Positions 16,762 through 27,151 are shown, counted from the first letter of the stretch. The stretch is DNA of 64,000 nucleotides from Permianibacter fluminis (GCF_013179735.1 NZ_JABMEG010000001.1:186001-250000), one strand, 5' to 3'. Notes: a model not told the origin generated them from the letters alone. A program made the numbers and translations.

Positions 16762-18513
16762 ATGCCCATAGCGGCCAGTGATGCCCTGTTCGACCGCCTG
16801 GCGGCGCTGAACCGGGAATTTCCCCCTGCCAACTGGCGCGAGCTGCTGGCCGCCGAGGTTTTTGCCGAGCCGGCCGCGCTGGTGCGGGCACTGCACCCGG
16901 CCAAGACCCGCAGCGACGCGGTGCTGCTGCTGGCCGCCGCGCTGGCGGTGCAGGTCGGCGACAGCGATGAACTGGACGCCACCTATCTGCAGGCGATGCG
17001 GCCGTTCTGGTTCACCGTCGCCACCGCCAGCCTCACCGACTGGCAGTTCTGGCATTCGCCCCGCCAGCCGCTGCGCCGGCTGTTGCACCAGCTGCTACTG
17101 ACCGGCCGCAGCTACAGCCTGTCCGCCCACCCGGCCAGTGCCCAGTTTCCGCAACGCCTGCACAGCCGACTCAACAATCTGGCGGAACAGGCCATTGCCG
17201 GTGCCGGCCCGGACAATCTGTTGCCGCTGCTGAAGTCGCTGTATGCCCTGCTGCGTAACGTGCACGACCAGCAAAGGCACAGCGATCACCGGCTGCTGGA
17301 ACAGGAAGATCAGAGCCGGCGCACACTGCATGCCCAGGCCGACACCAGTCGGGCTATCCGGCAAGCCGTCTGGGGCCAGCCGGTGCCTGCCAGCGTGGTC
17401 AATTTTCTCGACGAAACCTGGCGCAAATACCTGCAGCTGCTGCACCTGAAAGTCGGCATGCAGCATCCACTCTGGCAACAGGCGATCGCCGACATTCAGG
17501 CCATGGTCCGGTTCGCCAGCGAGGCCAGCCCGGACGAGCTCGGCAAGGCGGTCAAGACCGAATTGCCGGGGTTGATGCGGCGCATCCGCGAAGCCGTGGC
17601 CCAGACCCGCACCAGCGAGCAGGGTCAGCGCTTTCCGGAAACCTTTGCCGCGTTGCTGGCGGCGCGGGCGCGCAACCTGCCGGATGCCGGCCTGCCATTG
17701 GGTGAATTACTCGACGAGCCGGATGATGTCGCGGCCGCCAGCAGTGCGGCAAGCAATCGGGGCGCGGTGCCGGATCGGGGCGAGAGCCTGCTGCTCAAAC
17801 GCGGTAACGACTGGTTGCGGGTCCGGGTCGCCAACCATCTCGATGAAGGCAATTACGTTTTGCTGGCCGATTTTGCCGGCAGCCGGGTCGCGGCGTTTTC
17901 ACCCAATGAACTGCACGCGCTGATGCAGGAAGACAAAGCCCGGGTCCTGCCGGACCGTGATCCGGTTCAGGCCCTGCTGCCGCAACTGCCACATCTTTTG
18001 AAAGCGCTGCTCAGTTCCGCCAGCGATACCCAGGCCCGTCAGCGCGAACAGGCCGAGCAACAGCAGCAAGCAGCCGCTGAACAGGCGATGCGACAGCGAG
18101 AAGCGGTGCGGGCCGCTGAATTTGCCAAACGCCAGCAAGCCGAAGCGGCCGAACGGGCCGAACGAATCGCGGAAGAACGGCGACAGGCTGAACAGGCTGC
18201 GCTGCTGGCCACCCAACAGGAAAAGGCCCGCGCCCTGATCGCCACGTTACGCAGTGGTGCGCTGGTCGAATTGCGCCGCGACCAAGAGCATTTCCGCGCC
18301 TGCTATCTGGCCATGATACGGGCCAGCGATCAGCATTATCTGTTTGTCGACCGGCAGGGCCAGAAAGTGGCCGAGCATGACATAGACGCCTTGATTCAAT
18401 TGGTGCTGGTCGACGGTTTCCGGGTGGTTGAATCCGGCTCGGCGCTCGACAACACCTTGCAGAATCTGGTCAGCGAGCGCCGGCAATTCTTGAGTGACGA
18501 GGACGGCTCATGA
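16762..18513 (+). CDS. DUF1631 family protein
   Basis: 583 residues. The middle has the DUF1631 phrase PVPASVVNFLDETWRKYLQL (~209-229) and the C-terminal part (~480-575) has YLFVDRQGQKVAEHDIDAL, typical of this family. Between them (~425-480) is a Gln/Ala/Glu/Arg-rich coiled coil. No catalytic motif is visible; some databases call members 'thymidine phosphorylase' without basis. The gene overlaps a PilZ gene by four bases (ATGA), which suggests coupled expression and a c-di-GMP-related role. A paralogous DUF1631-PilZ pair begins at the right edge of the window. Confidence 0.82.
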   Translation: MPIAASDALFDRLAALNREFPPANWRELLAAEVFAEPAALVRALHPAKTRSDAVLLLAAALAVQVGDSDELDATYLQAMRPFWFTVATASLTDWQFWHSPRQPLRRLLHQLLLTGRSYSLSAHPASAQFPQRLHSRLNNLAEQAIAGAGPDNLLPLLKSLYALLRNVHDQQRHSDHRLLEQEDQSRRTLHAQADTSRAIRQAVWGQPVPASVVNFLDETWRKYLQLLHLKVGMQHPLWQQAIADIQAMVRFASEASPDELGKAVKTELPGLMRRIREAVAQTRTSEQGQRFPETFAALLAARARNLPDAGLPLGELLDEPDDVAAASSAASNRGAVPDRGESLLLKRGNDWLRVRVANHLDEGNYVLLADFAGSRVAAFSPNELHALMQEDKARVLPDRDPVQALLPQLPHLLKALLSSASDTQARQREQAEQQQQAAAEQAMRQREAVRAAEFAKRQQAEAAERAERIAEERRQAEQAALLATQQEKARALIATLRSGALVELRRDQEHFRACYLAMIRASDQHYLFVDRQGQKVAEHDIDALIQLVLVDGFRVVESGSALDNTLQNLVSERRQFLSDEDGS

Positions 18514-18863
18514 GCAACAAACCGGAACAGGAACAGCGACAGGAAAATCGACTCGCCAGCGCCGAGCCGGTGCATATCCAGATCCTGCGTCAGGTGCCAA
18601 CCTCGGTGGCCACGACCGCGGTGCTGCATGCCAATACCCACGACATTTCCAGCAGCGGGTTCAACGCCCTCAGCAATGTCGAACTGACGCCCGGGCTGCT
18701 GCTGGATGTGCTGATTGAATTGCGTGATGGCAGCCAACCCTATTTGCTGACCGCTGAAGTGCGCTGGTGCCAAGCGCGTGAAGGCGGCAACTATTCGGTC
18801 GGCTTTGTCGTGATGGCCGCGCAGGGCAGCGACTTTCAGGCTTGGCAGACGCGCTTTCGCTAA
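18510..18863 (+). CDS. PilZ-domain protein (putative c-di-GMP receptor)
   Basis: 117 residues. The PilZ signature appears as QENRLASAEPVHIQIL (an RxxxR-like site reduced to NRLAS) and THDISSSGFNALS, matching the [D/N]xSxxG motif, then AEVRWCQAREGGNYSVGF. The RxxxR box looks incomplete compared with the second PilZ protein in this window (KREDPRLRRQER), so c-di-GMP binding is less certain. It is translationally coupled to the DUF1631 gene and ends just before a bidirectional terminator. Confidence 0.87.
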   Translation: MSNKPEQEQRQENRLASAEPVHIQILRQVPTSVATTAVLHANTHDISSSGFNALSNVELTPGLLLDVLIELRDGSQPYLLTAEVRWCQAREGGNYSVGFVVMAAQGSDFQAWQTRFR

Positions 18864-18875
18864 ACTGGCCGAGAC

Positions 18876-18913
18876 GCCAATAAAAAACCGGCAATAGCCG
18901 GTTTTTTATTGGC
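18876..18913. terminator. Bidirectional rho-independent terminator
   Basis: Perfect 17-bp inverted repeat: GCCAATAAAAAACCGGC, loop AAT/A, then the complement ending GGTTTTTTATTGGC. It has A and T tracts on both sides and lies between the convergent PilZ gene (plus) and chemoreceptor gene (minus), so it can stop transcription from either side. Confidence 0.92.
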
Positions 18914-18950
18914 AACGGACCGCAAGGCGCACGCGGTTTATCACGCCCGA

Positions 18951-20579
18951 TCAGCGCAGTCGGAACCGGCTGACCATCGCATTCAGCGAACTGGCCAGAC
19001 GCGCCAGCTCATTGCTGGCGGCCGAGGTTTCTTCGGCGCCGGTGGCGGTCTGGCTGGCGATGTCGCGGATCGCGATCAGGTTTTTGTCGACCTCGCGCGC
19101 CACTTGCGCCTGCTCTTCGGCCGCCGCCGCGATGGTCAAATTCATTTCATTGATCCGGCTGACCATCTTGGTGATTTCTTCCAGCGCGTCATCGGCCGAT
19201 TCGGCCAGCGCGCGGCTGCGCTGGGCCTGCTCGTTGCTTTGTTCCATTGCCCCGACCGCACCCTGGGTGCCTTGCTGGATGCTGGCAATCATCTGCTCGA
19301 TTTCCCGGGTCGAGGCTTGCGTGCGCTGGGCCAGCGCGCGCACTTCATCGGCCACCACTGAAAAACCGCGGCCCTGCTCGCCGGCGCGCGCCGCTTCGAT
19401 GGCGGCGTTCAGCGCCAGCAGGTTGGTTTGATCGGCAATGCCGCGAATGACATCGAGCACCCGGCCGATATCACTGGCCTGCTGCGCCAGCGTCTTGATC
19501 GATTCACTGGTCTGGACCACGTTGCCGGCGAGCTGATCAATCGCCTGCGCGGTATCGCGTACCTGTTTGCGTCCCGCGGCCGCGGTGCCTTCGGTTGCCC
19601 GCGAGGTATCGGAGGTGTGGTTGGCATTGCGCGCCACCTCATCCACCGCTGCCGACATTTCGGTCACGGCCGTGGCCGCCATTTGAATTTCATCATTCTG
19701 GCGCTGAATGCCTTTGCTGGCGCCATCGGTCACCGCATGCAACTCTTCTGCGGCCGAGGCCAGTTGCACCGCCGAGCCCTGAATCTGCTGCATGGTTTCA
19801 CGCAGGCTGGCCTGCATGCGTTGCAATGCTGATTGCACCCGGGTCAGCTCGTCGTTGCCATCGACGCCGATGCTGTGAGTCAAATCGCCGTCGGCCACGC
19901 GTTCGGCCGCTTTCACCACCAGATCCAGCGGACCGGTCACACTGCTGCTGAGCAATTTGGCGGTCAGCACGGTGAAAATCAGTGCCGACACCAGCAGCAC
20001 GATGACCGTCCAGCGCGCGGCGCTGGCCGTGTCATCGGCGGCAATGCCGGCCGCCTTGGCGCCATCGCTGTTGTAATCGACCATCATCGCCAGATGCTTG
20101 GCCAGCGCCGTATATGCTTGCTCCGAATCGCCAAGGCCCTTGCTCAGCGCCGCTTCGTGCTGGCCACCGGAGATCGCGGTAAAAACCGCATCGGCACTCG
20201 TTTGATAGCTTTGCGCCAGACGCCGGTACTCATCGAAATTGCGCCGATCGACGTCATCGATGATGGTGTCGTCGTAGGCTTTTTCCGGTTGCCGCAGACT
20301 GGTCCGGATCTGGTTGACCTCATCGCGCTGGTGCTGCTGATCACTGACCGCGCTGGACAGCAGTGCGCGCAGCTCGTCGGCTCTGGATTGCGCGTGTACG
20401 GACTGAATCTCGCCGAGCGCCTTGGTGCCCAGCAGCCAGACATCGCGCGTCTCGACCAAGGCATCCTGGATTTTGCTCATCTGGACCAGGGCCACGATGC
20501 CGAGCAACACCATCGCTGCCGTCAACAGACCAAAGCCGACCACATTGCGTTGGCCGACCGAATAATTGCGCATGCTCAT
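18951..20579 (-). CDS. Methyl-accepting chemotaxis protein
   Basis: 542 residues. Order of domains: N-terminal helix (~13-33, VVGFGLLTAAMVLLGIVALV), a periplasmic four-helix-bundle sensor (~35-185), a second membrane helix (~190-207), HAMP (~210-262, ending DGDLTHSIGVDGNDELTRV), and the signalling coiled coil. The hairpin tip is GIADQTNLLALNAAIEAARA, followed by GEQGRGFSVVADEVRALAQRT, nearly invariant in MCPs. There is no C-terminal CheR/CheB-binding pentapeptide. The ligand is unknown. A good ribosome site (GGAG) precedes the ATG at 20579. Confidence 0.95.
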   Translation of the reverse strand: MSMRNYSVGQRNVVGFGLLTAAMVLLGIVALVQMSKIQDALVETRDVWLLGTKALGEIQSVHAQSRADELRALLSSAVSDQQHQRDEVNQIRTSLRQPEKAYDDTIIDDVDRRNFDEYRRLAQSYQTSADAVFTAISGGQHEAALSKGLGDSEQAYTALAKHLAMMVDYNSDGAKAAGIAADDTASAARWTVIVLLVSALIFTVLTAKLLSSSVTGPLDLVVKAAERVADGDLTHSIGVDGNDELTRVQSALQRMQASLRETMQQIQGSAVQLASAAEELHAVTDGASKGIQRQNDEIQMAATAVTEMSAAVDEVARNANHTSDTSRATEGTAAAGRKQVRDTAQAIDQLAGNVVQTSESIKTLAQQASDIGRVLDVIRGIADQTNLLALNAAIEAARAGEQGRGFSVVADEVRALAQRTQASTREIEQMIASIQQGTQGAVGAMEQSNEQAQRSRALAESADDALEEITKMVSRINEMNLTIAAAAEEQAQVAREVDKNLIAIRDIASQTATGAEETSAASNELARLASSLNAMVSRFRLR

Positions 20580-20708
20580 TGTTTTTCTCCGCCGCCGAAC
20601 TGGGCCTCTGTCGGCCGCTTAACACTAGCAGTCTTTTCCGCGAGCGCTGTTGACAGGCTATCGGCGCCGTGCCGGCTGACTTGAATGGCGAACGGGATAG
20701 CCTGCGCG

Positions 20709-20728
20709 GGCGGCAAAATCTTGCCGCC
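20709..20728. terminator. Stem-loop downstream of diguanylate cyclase gene
   Basis: An 8-bp perfect stem GGCGGCAA / TTGCCGCC with a four-base AATC loop, in the 290-base space between the diguanylate cyclase and chemoreceptor genes (both minus strand). No T tract follows on the minus strand, so it may be a weak or Rho-assisted terminator or a processing site. Nearby (20780-20835) are imperfect GATG-GGCTCGGTGACG repeats. No gene is seen in 20580-20869. Confidence 0.35.
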
Positions 20729-20869
20729 TTGAATCAACGGTCTCGGCGCCCGGCAGATTGAAGTGGATGGATGGCAGCGGGTGGCGGCTGGATGATGGGC
20801 TCGGTGACGGCCTCGATGACGGGCTCGGTGCGAACGGCGATGCCAGGAGCACTCGACCGCGATGAATCA

Positions 20870-22066
20870 TCAATCCGAAGCGTACAGCCCGGCGCTGGCA
20901 GCGGCGTCATCGATGATCAGCCGATCACGGCCCTCGCGCTTGGCGCGATAAAGCGCCGCATCGGCCCGGGCCAGCGCCCGCTCGATGGTTTCCGGCGGTG
21001 TCACTGTGACCGCGCCCATGCTCAGCGTCAGGGTCGTGGCGTTGTCGGTTTGTGGCACCGCTTTCAGGCGCTCGGCAATGCGCTGACAGACACTGGTCGC
21101 TGCCGCCGGTGTTGTCGCCGGCAGCAACAGGGCAAACTCGTCGCCACCGAGTCGGCCGAACACATCACCGGCACGCAGGTTGGCCTGCACGGTCATCGCC
21201 AGTTGCTGCAGCGCCTGATCACCGCTGGCGTGACCGTGGTTGTCATTGATGCGTTTGAAGTGATCGAGATCGAACATCACCAAAGTCGCGGCAGCTTGCC
21301 GGGCACTGGTTTGCACCGCTTGCCAGGCCAAGGCCAGAAAATGGCTGCGACTGGCCGCGCCAGTCAGGGAATCAAATTGCGCCAGCTGGCGCAGTTGCTG
21401 CTGGGTCCGGACCAGCTCCTGCTCGGTGCGCTCAAAGGTCAGCACGAGAAACAGGCACAGCGTCAACACCACCGCGACGGCATTCCAGGCCATGCGCAGC
21501 AGCGCCGAGGCATCTTCAAAAAAAATCTCGTGGCCCGGCTCCAGAAAGAAACTGACAAAGGCGCGGTAGGTGAACAAGGCCGCCACGCCGAGCAGCACCA
21601 GCGCGTAAGCGCGCAGCGTGGCGTTGCGACGGCCGTCGCGCAGCCACATCAGCAGTGCCAGCAGATACAGATGGGCTGCGGCATACAACAGCGAGAACAC
21701 GCCAACCTGCTGACCGGCCGTCGTGGTCAACACCGGCAGCAGCAACAGGGTCAGCAAACTGAGCGCCAGCAGACTGACATCCCAGCGCAATGACAGGCGC
21801 AATTGCTGCTGATAAAACCGGCGAAACCCCAGCGCAATCAAAAATGGCGCCGCCACCAGCAGTTGGCTGGCCAGCGGCCGGGCCAGACTCCAGACATCTT
21901 TCAAGGCAAACACGGCCAGGCCGGCAAGATAAGCCAGCATCGCCAGTGTCCAGAAACCAAAACCGGGGTACACGCGCCGACTGGCTCGGACATAGAGCAT
22001 GACCGTTGCGGCCGTGGTCACGACGGCTGCCGCCAAAATCAGAACCGCACGAGCACTGAGATCCAT
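20870..22066 (-). CDS. Membrane-bound diguanylate cyclase (GGDEF)
   Basis: 398 residues. The first ~215 contain about seven membrane helices forming an integral-membrane sensor of unknown ligand. A short coiled coil (RTEQELVRTQQQLRQLAQ) leads to DSLTGAASRSHF and then the GGDEF domain with intact RLGGDEFALL. An inhibitory-site RxxD (RAGD) sits five residues upstream of GGDEF, so product inhibition by c-di-GMP is expected. There is no EAL domain. The enzyme should make c-di-GMP from GTP; PilZ genes elsewhere in the window are candidate receptors. Confidence 0.94.
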   Translation of the reverse strand: MDLSARAVLILAAAVVTTAATVMLYVRASRRVYPGFGFWTLAMLAYLAGLAVFALKDVWSLARPLASQLLVAAPFLIALGFRRFYQQQLRLSLRWDVSLLALSLLTLLLLPVLTTTAGQQVGVFSLLYAAAHLYLLALLMWLRDGRRNATLRAYALVLLGVAALFTYRAFVSFFLEPGHEIFFEDASALLRMAWNAVAVVLTLCLFLVLTFERTEQELVRTQQQLRQLAQFDSLTGAASRSHFLALAWQAVQTSARQAAATLVMFDLDHFKRINDNHGHASGDQALQQLAMTVQANLRAGDVFGRLGGDEFALLLPATTPAAATSVCQRIAERLKAVPQTDNATTLTLSMGAVTVTPPETIERALARADAALYRAKREGRDRLIIDDAAASAGLYASD

Positions 22067-22197
22067 GAGCCGACAACGTGATTCAGTTCACATAATTGCC
22101 GCAGAGCATACCCGAGTGCCGCCACCGTCAACATGGCTGTACAAAATTCGACAAATCCGCTGCACAAGGACACAAAGTGAGTGGTGCCTTGAAAAGC

Positions 22198-22225
22198 AAA
22201 ACGCCCACCAGGTGGTGGGCGTTTT
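22198..22225 (-). terminator. Rho-independent terminator of the M4 protease gene
   Basis: Twelve-base perfect stem AAAACGCCCACC / GGTGGGCGTTTT with a four-base loop, 46 bases past the protease stop on the minus strand and followed there by GCTTTTC. It separates the protease from the diguanylate cyclase gene. Confidence 0.88.
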
Positions 22226-22270
22226 GGTACGACTTTGTAAAGTCCTTCTTGGTAAAGCTGCGGTGGCGGC

Positions 22271-24595
22271 TTACCAGGTCAGCTTCACGGTGTACTTGCC
22301 ATTGGTGGCGCCAGTGCCACCGCTGTAGTACTTGACCCGGACGTAACGAACCGAGGCCGCCGTGGTGCTGTTGGTGTTGCTGGCGGTATCGACCGCACCG
22401 CTGCCATTTTCACTGGCGGCGACCTGGGTACCACTGCTGTTGTAGATGTACAGATCGTAGTCCGAGCTGGTGTTCGGTGTCAGCGTCGCGGTCAGCGTGG
22501 CGCCGGCCGGCAGCGTGACTTTGAAGTAATCGCTGTCAGTGCTGCTGCCCATGTTGCCGCTCATCGTCGTGCCGCTGGTGCTGACGCTGTTGGCCGCTGC
22601 CGTGCTGTCATTCGGCTCGACTTCGCTGCTGCCACCGCCGCCACCGCCGGTGCTGTACGACGCGGTGATGGTGACGCCCGAAAACGTCGAGTAGGCGCTC
22701 AGCAGAGCGTAGTAAGTGCCGGTCGACGGCGCGGCAATCGTGCAGCTCTCGGCACTGGTGCTACCTTCCGACTTGCAGTCATTCGACGACGAGGTCGGCG
22801 CGCTACCAAACTTGACGTACAGATCGGCATCGCCGCTGCCACCGGTGGTGACGAACTTCAGATTGCTGGCGCCAGCCGGCACGTCAATCTTGTAGTTCAG
22901 GCCCGAACCGGCCGCTGCACCCTGGCTACCGAGCGCAACGCCGTTGCTCAGCGTGGTGGTCGTCCCGCCACCGCCACCGCCGCACGCGGTGCCGGTAACA
23001 CCGACCGCCGTCAGTGAGGCTTTGACGTCCGTGGCCGAATAGCCCAGATCGATCGCCGCTTTGCAGACGCCATCACCGGCCTGCTGGAAGGTGCTGCTGG
23101 AAGTCCAGTAGTTGTTGTTGGCGCGGTAATAGACTTCGAAGGCTTTCTTGACGTTCCAGCCCGCCGTGGTGGCCAGCCGGTAGAACGCGTGGTTGTACAC
23201 GCCCGAGCTGTAGTGCACGTCCATGCCGCTGGTGTAATTGGCCACGTTCTTGATGGAGCGGCCATCGCAAGTCGGATCATCCATGCAGCGCATTTGACCC
23301 GAAGTCTTCTTGATCATCGAACCGATTTTCCAGTCGACGTTGCCGCCAACGTAGTAAATCGCCGCCATGCCGGCGATGTCCGAGAACGATTCGTTCAAGC
23401 CACCCGACTGCCCGCTGTAGGCGAGATTCGAGCGCGCTTCGGTAACACCGTGCGAAATTTCGTGACCGACCACATCCATCGAGACCAGCGGGTGGAAGCT
23501 GCTGCCATCGCCATAGGCCATGGTGCAATTCGACCAGAACGCGTTGTCGAGGCCGCTGTCGTAGTGACCGTACTGACGCAGCGTACCCGAGCAATGCGGA
23601 TGCGGCGCGACGTTGAACCAGGTCTTGTACATCTCAACGGTTTTGGCGCCGTTGAACAGGATGTCGTTCAGCACGCCGTAGCCGCCGTTGACGGTGGCTT
23701 CGACGAAACGGTTGGCGGTCGTGGTGCAGGAAAACGATACCGGCGTGGTGCTGCTGGTGCTGGTGCCGTTGTTGGCGTTCATCACCCGGGTCGCGGTATT
23801 GCTCATCGAGCAGGTGCTACCGCTTTTGGTGACCATGGTGGCGCCGGCCAAACCGGTACCGCTGGTGCTGTGCTCGATCTGACCCATGCGGGCGTTGCCG
23901 CCGGGGCCGGAACCGGCTTCTTCGGTTTGCAGGTTGTCGTACTGGAACAGCACTTTGCCAGTGTTGGCATCGATGAACATCACCGGTTGTTTCGGCAGCT
24001 GGCCTTTTTTGCCTTTGCTGAAGAACGTCACCCGATAGGCCAGGCTGGCGCGGCCGTCATCGCCCTGGAAAATCATCAGTTCCGGTGCTTTCTCGTGCTC
24101 AACCGCCGGCAGCACTTGCGCTTGCTTCAAGGCATTGCGACCACCAACTTGCGGCTTCAGACCGAAAAAGGCTTGTTTGGCGCGGAGGCTGACAGCCTTG
24201 CCATCAAGCCGCGGCGTCACGCTGGTCACGTCGCGACCGAGGTTTTGGTACACGGTGCCGGAGACGAAAGTGAAAATACCGTTCTTGTCGCGGGTCGCGG
24301 TGTATTCCGCGCCCCAGACCGGCAGGCCACGGAAGGTTTGTTGACCGCGCTCAAGCCGCTCACCGCCGCCCAAGTTACGATCTGCCTTCAGCGCAAACGA
24401 CTCGTCGCGGGCCAGCAGCGCGGTCATCGCGTTGCCGCCGCCGGACTTGGCCATGGCGGTCGAGGTTTGGCCGACGACATTGTTGCTGGCGAGGGTGTCG
24501 AGACTGAGCTCGACTCGGTCGGCAGACCAAGCCGGCGCACTGGCCGCCAGGGCCAGAGCGATGGCGGCTGCCATCTTGTTGTTCATGACTGACAT
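22271..24595 (-). CDS. Secreted M4 metallopeptidase (vibriolysin/pseudolysin-like) with two PPC domains
   Basis: 774 residues from the ATG at 24595 (MSVMNNKMAAA); the signal peptide ends near PAWSA (25). Order: FTP/PepSY propeptide (~26-225), M4 catalytic domain (~235-535), a Gly-rich linker, a first pre-peptidase C-terminal (PPC) domain (~548-650), a second Gly linker, and a second PPC domain (~670-774). Zinc site: His378-Glu379 and His382 in VGHEISHGV, with Glu402 in GGLNESFSD; His461 in DVHYSSGVYNHAF matches the thermolysin catalytic His. This is a type-II-secreted elastase-like protease; PPC domains are usually removed or help secretion and adhesion. It is monocistronic, with its own terminator. 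Confidence 0.95.
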   Translation of the reverse strand: MSVMNNKMAAAIALALAASAPAWSADRVELSLDTLASNNVVGQTSTAMAKSGGGNAMTALLARDESFALKADRNLGGGERLERGQQTFRGLPVWGAEYTATRDKNGIFTFVSGTVYQNLGRDVTSVTPRLDGKAVSLRAKQAFFGLKPQVGGRNALKQAQVLPAVEHEKAPELMIFQGDDGRASLAYRVTFFSKGKKGQLPKQPVMFIDANTGKVLFQYDNLQTEEAGSGPGGNARMGQIEHSTSGTGLAGATMVTKSGSTCSMSNTATRVMNANNGTSTSSTTPVSFSCTTTANRFVEATVNGGYGVLNDILFNGAKTVEMYKTWFNVAPHPHCSGTLRQYGHYDSGLDNAFWSNCTMAYGDGSSFHPLVSMDVVGHEISHGVTEARSNLAYSGQSGGLNESFSDIAGMAAIYYVGGNVDWKIGSMIKKTSGQMRCMDDPTCDGRSIKNVANYTSGMDVHYSSGVYNHAFYRLATTAGWNVKKAFEVYYRANNNYWTSSSTFQQAGDGVCKAAIDLGYSATDVKASLTAVGVTGTACGGGGGGTTTTLSNGVALGSQGAAAGSGLNYKIDVPAGASNLKFVTTGGSGDADLYVKFGSAPTSSSNDCKSEGSTSAESCTIAAPSTGTYYALLSAYSTFSGVTITASYSTGGGGGGSSEVEPNDSTAAANSVSTSGTTMSGNMGSSTDSDYFKVTLPAGATLTATLTPNTSSDYDLYIYNSSGTQVAASENGSGAVDTASNTNSTTAASVRYVRVKYYSGGTGATNGKYTVKLTW

Positions 24596-25153
24596 TGCAG
24601 TGTTTCCCCGATGTTGTGTTGTAGGGTGCCCTGGGCCTCTCGGGTTGAGAGAACCGGGTTGACGCCAGCCTGCCGACGACATGCGACCAAAACCGACGCA
24701 GCCCAACCCAACGCCTACAACGCAAAGACGGGGGAAACGGAACCAATCCAGCCAGTATCAGCTGCATGCCCTTCCTTGGCGCAGTTGCTGGCAGTCGGCC
24801 TCCGCCTCCGGGTTATCTCCCGGTATGGCGAACCTCCATGACCGCTGCCGGGGGGCGAAACTAGGCCTGCTGGGGAGGTCAAAATGAGAACTGCGTCACA
24901 TTGCTACGGTAAGATGACAACACCACCACAAAGCGATACATCTGCTGCGCTGCGCCATCGGCAGGGCCGTGGCGACCCGAGGGGCAGGCATTGCCCTCCT
25001 ATATAAGACACATGTGCAATTAAGGAAGCTGGCGGGAAAACGGGAAAGCTTTTGCCCTGACCGGCGCGTTCAGCGAAAATAGCGCGCTTTTTCGCCAGCC
25101 CCCTGCGCCAGCTCATCGCCCCCGCTGCGCCGAGCCAAACTGAGACGCCCCTG
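24596..25153. other. Intergenic region between the protease and tkt promoters
   Basis: 558 bases between divergent genes, holding both promoters and leaders. I see no open reading frame with coding character. A short stem CTCTC-GGGTT-GAGAG lies near 24636-24655 in the protease leader, and AT-rich TATATAAG at ~24998-25008 is a possible -10-like element for tkt. I compared the protease leader with the c-di-GMP-I riboswitch consensus by eye and found no match. Confidence 0.5.
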
Positions 25154-27151
25154 ATGCCCAGTCGTTTTGAGAAGGCCAATGCCATCCGTGCATTGGCAAT
25201 GGACGCCGTTCAGAAAGCCAAATCCGGTCACCCCGGCATGCCAATGGGCATGGCAGATATCGCCGAAGTGCTGTGGAGCGACGCGCTCCGGCACAATCCC
25301 CAAAACCCGAACTGGCCGAACCGCGATCGCTTCGTGATCTCGAACGGTCACGGCTCGATGCTGCAGTACGCACTGCTGCACCTGAGTGGTTATGACGTCT
25401 CGCTCGATGATCTGAAAAATTTCCGCCAGCTGCATTCGAAAACGCCGGGCCATCCGGAATACGGTTACACGCCGGGCATTGAAACCACCACCGGCCCGCT
25501 CGGTCAGGGTCTGGCCAACGCGGTTGGCATGGCCGTTGCCGAAAAAATGCTGGCCGCGCAGTTCAACCGCGACGGCCACGCCATCGTCGATCACCACACT
25601 TATGTCTTCCTCGGCGACGGCTGCCTGATGGAAGGCATCTCGCATGAAGTGGCGTCACTGGCCGGCACCCTCGGCTTGGGCAAATTGATCTGCTTTTATG
25701 ACGACAACGGCATTTCGATCGATGGCCATGTCGAAGGCTGGTTCACCGACGACACGCCGAAACGCTTCGAAGCTTACGGTTGGCAAGTGATCCCGAATGT
25801 CGACGGTCACGATGCCGACGAAATTCAAATGGCGCTGGCCACCGCGCGCGCCGAAACCAGCAAGCCGACGCTGATCTGCTGCAAGACCGTGATCGGTTTT
25901 GGCGCGCCGACCAAAGCCGGCAAAGAAGAATGTCACGGCGCGCCGCTCGGTGATGCCGAAATCGCCGGCGCCCGCGAGCAATTGAAGTGGCCGCACGCGG
26001 CGTTTGAAATTCCGTCCGCCATTTACGCCGCCTGGGATGCAAAAGAAAAAGGCCAGAAACTGGAAAGCGACTGGAACCATTGCTTTGCCGCCTATGCGAA
26101 AGCCCATCCGGACCTCGCTGCCGAATTCAGCCGTCGCATCAAGGGCGAGCTGCCAGCCGATTTCAGCGCCAAGGCCGATGCCTGGATCGCCGAAACCAAC
26201 AGCAAAGCGGCCACCATTGCCTCGCGCAAAGCCAGCGAGAACAGCATCAACGCGCTGGCGCCGCACCTGCCGGAATTGCTCGGCGGCTCGGCCGATCTGG
26301 CCGGCTCCAACCTGACCATCTGGAAAGGCTCGAAAGGCGTCAGCAACGAAGATGCCAGCGGCAACTATCTGTATTACGGCGTCCGCGAATTCGGCATGAG
26401 CGCGATCATGAACGGCATCGCGCTGCATGGCGGTTTCATTCCGTATGGCGGTACGTTCCTGATTTTCATGGAATACGCCCGCAACGCCGTGCGCATGGCC
26501 GCGCTGATGAAACAGCGTTCCATTTTCGTTTATACCCACGACTCGATTGGCCTCGGAGAAGACGGCCCGACGCATCAGCCCATCGAGCAAATGGCCAATC
26601 TGCGCGGCACCCCGAACATGAGCCTGTGGCGGCCCTGCGACGCGGTTGAGTCAGCGGTAGCGTGGAAAGAAGCCTTGCTGCACAAGCATGGCCCGAGCGC
26701 ACTGGTGTTCTCGCGCCAGAACCTGCCACATCAAACCCGGAACGACAGCCAGCTCAGCAATATCGCGCGCGGTGGCTATACCTTGAGCGATTGCGAAGGA
26801 ACACCGGAGTTGATCCTGATCGCTACCGGTTCCGAAGTCGGCATTACCATGACCGCAGCGGCGACGCTGCGCGAAGCCGGCCGGCGCGTGCGGGTCGTCT
26901 CGATGCCGTCGACCAATGTGTTTGACCGGCAGGATGCGGCCTATCGCGAATCGGTGCTGCCGTCGTCGGTGCGCAAACGCATCGCCGTTGAAGCCGGCCA
27001 TGTCGATGGCTGGTACAAATACGTCGGGCTCGACGGCCGCGTAATCGGCATGACCACGTTTGGCGAAAGCGCGCCCGGCGACAAGTTGATGGCGCAGTTC
27101 GGTTTCACCGCCGAGCACGTCGTCACCGTCGCCCGCGAACTGCTGGCCTAA
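25154..27151 (+). CDS. tkt: Transketolase
   Basis: 665 residues, nearly identical in layout to E. coli TktA (663). N-terminal [20 protein letters not shown]; the thiamine diphosphate motif starts at [19 protein letters not shown] and ends [11 protein letters not shown]; the Pyr domain has [17 protein letters not shown]; a C-terminal domain follows. It moves two-carbon units between sugar phosphates, joining the pentose phosphate pathway to glycolysis. First gene of tkt-gap-pgk-fba, with 137 bases before gap, so a second promoter for gap is possible. Confidence 0.97.
   Translation: MPSRFEKANAIRALAMDAVQKAKSGHPGMPMGMADIAEVLWSDALRHNPQNPNWPNRDRFVISNGHGSMLQYALLHLSGYDVSLDDLKNFRQLHSKTPGHPEYGYTPGIETTTGPLGQGLANAVGMAVAEKMLAAQFNRDGHAIVDHHTYVFLGDGCLMEGISHEVASLAGTLGLGKLICFYDDNGISIDGHVEGWFTDDTPKRFEAYGWQVIPNVDGHDADEIQMALATARAETSKPTLICCKTVIGFGAPTKAGKEECHGAPLGDAEIAGAREQLKWPHAAFEIPSAIYAAWDAKEKGQKLESDWNHCFAAYAKAHPDLAAEFSRRIKGELPADFSAKADAWIAETNSKAATIASRKASENSINALAPHLPELLGGSADLAGSNLTIWKGSKGVSNEDASGNYLYYGVREFGMSAIMNGIALHGGFIPYGGTFLIFMEYARNAVRMAALMKQRSIFVYTHDSIGLGEDGPTHQPIEQMANLRGTPNMSLWRPCDAVESAVAWKEALLHKHGPSALVFSRQNLPHQTRNDSQLSNIARGGYTLSDCEGTPELILIATGSEVGITMTAAATLREAGRRVRVVSMPSTNVFDRQDAAYRESVLPSSVRKRIAVEAGHVDGWYKYVGLDGRVIGMTTFGESAPGDKLMAQFGFTAEHVVTVARELLA

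Noticed and set aside
23189-24592. 467-codon plus-strand frame opposite the M4 protease
   Set aside because: Antisense shadow of the protease with no family motif; the minus-strand protein has a full zinc site.
24596-24900. Possible c-di-GMP riboswitch in the protease leader
   Set aside because: Compared by eye with the GEMM-I consensus; the conserved tetraloop and receptor strings are not present.
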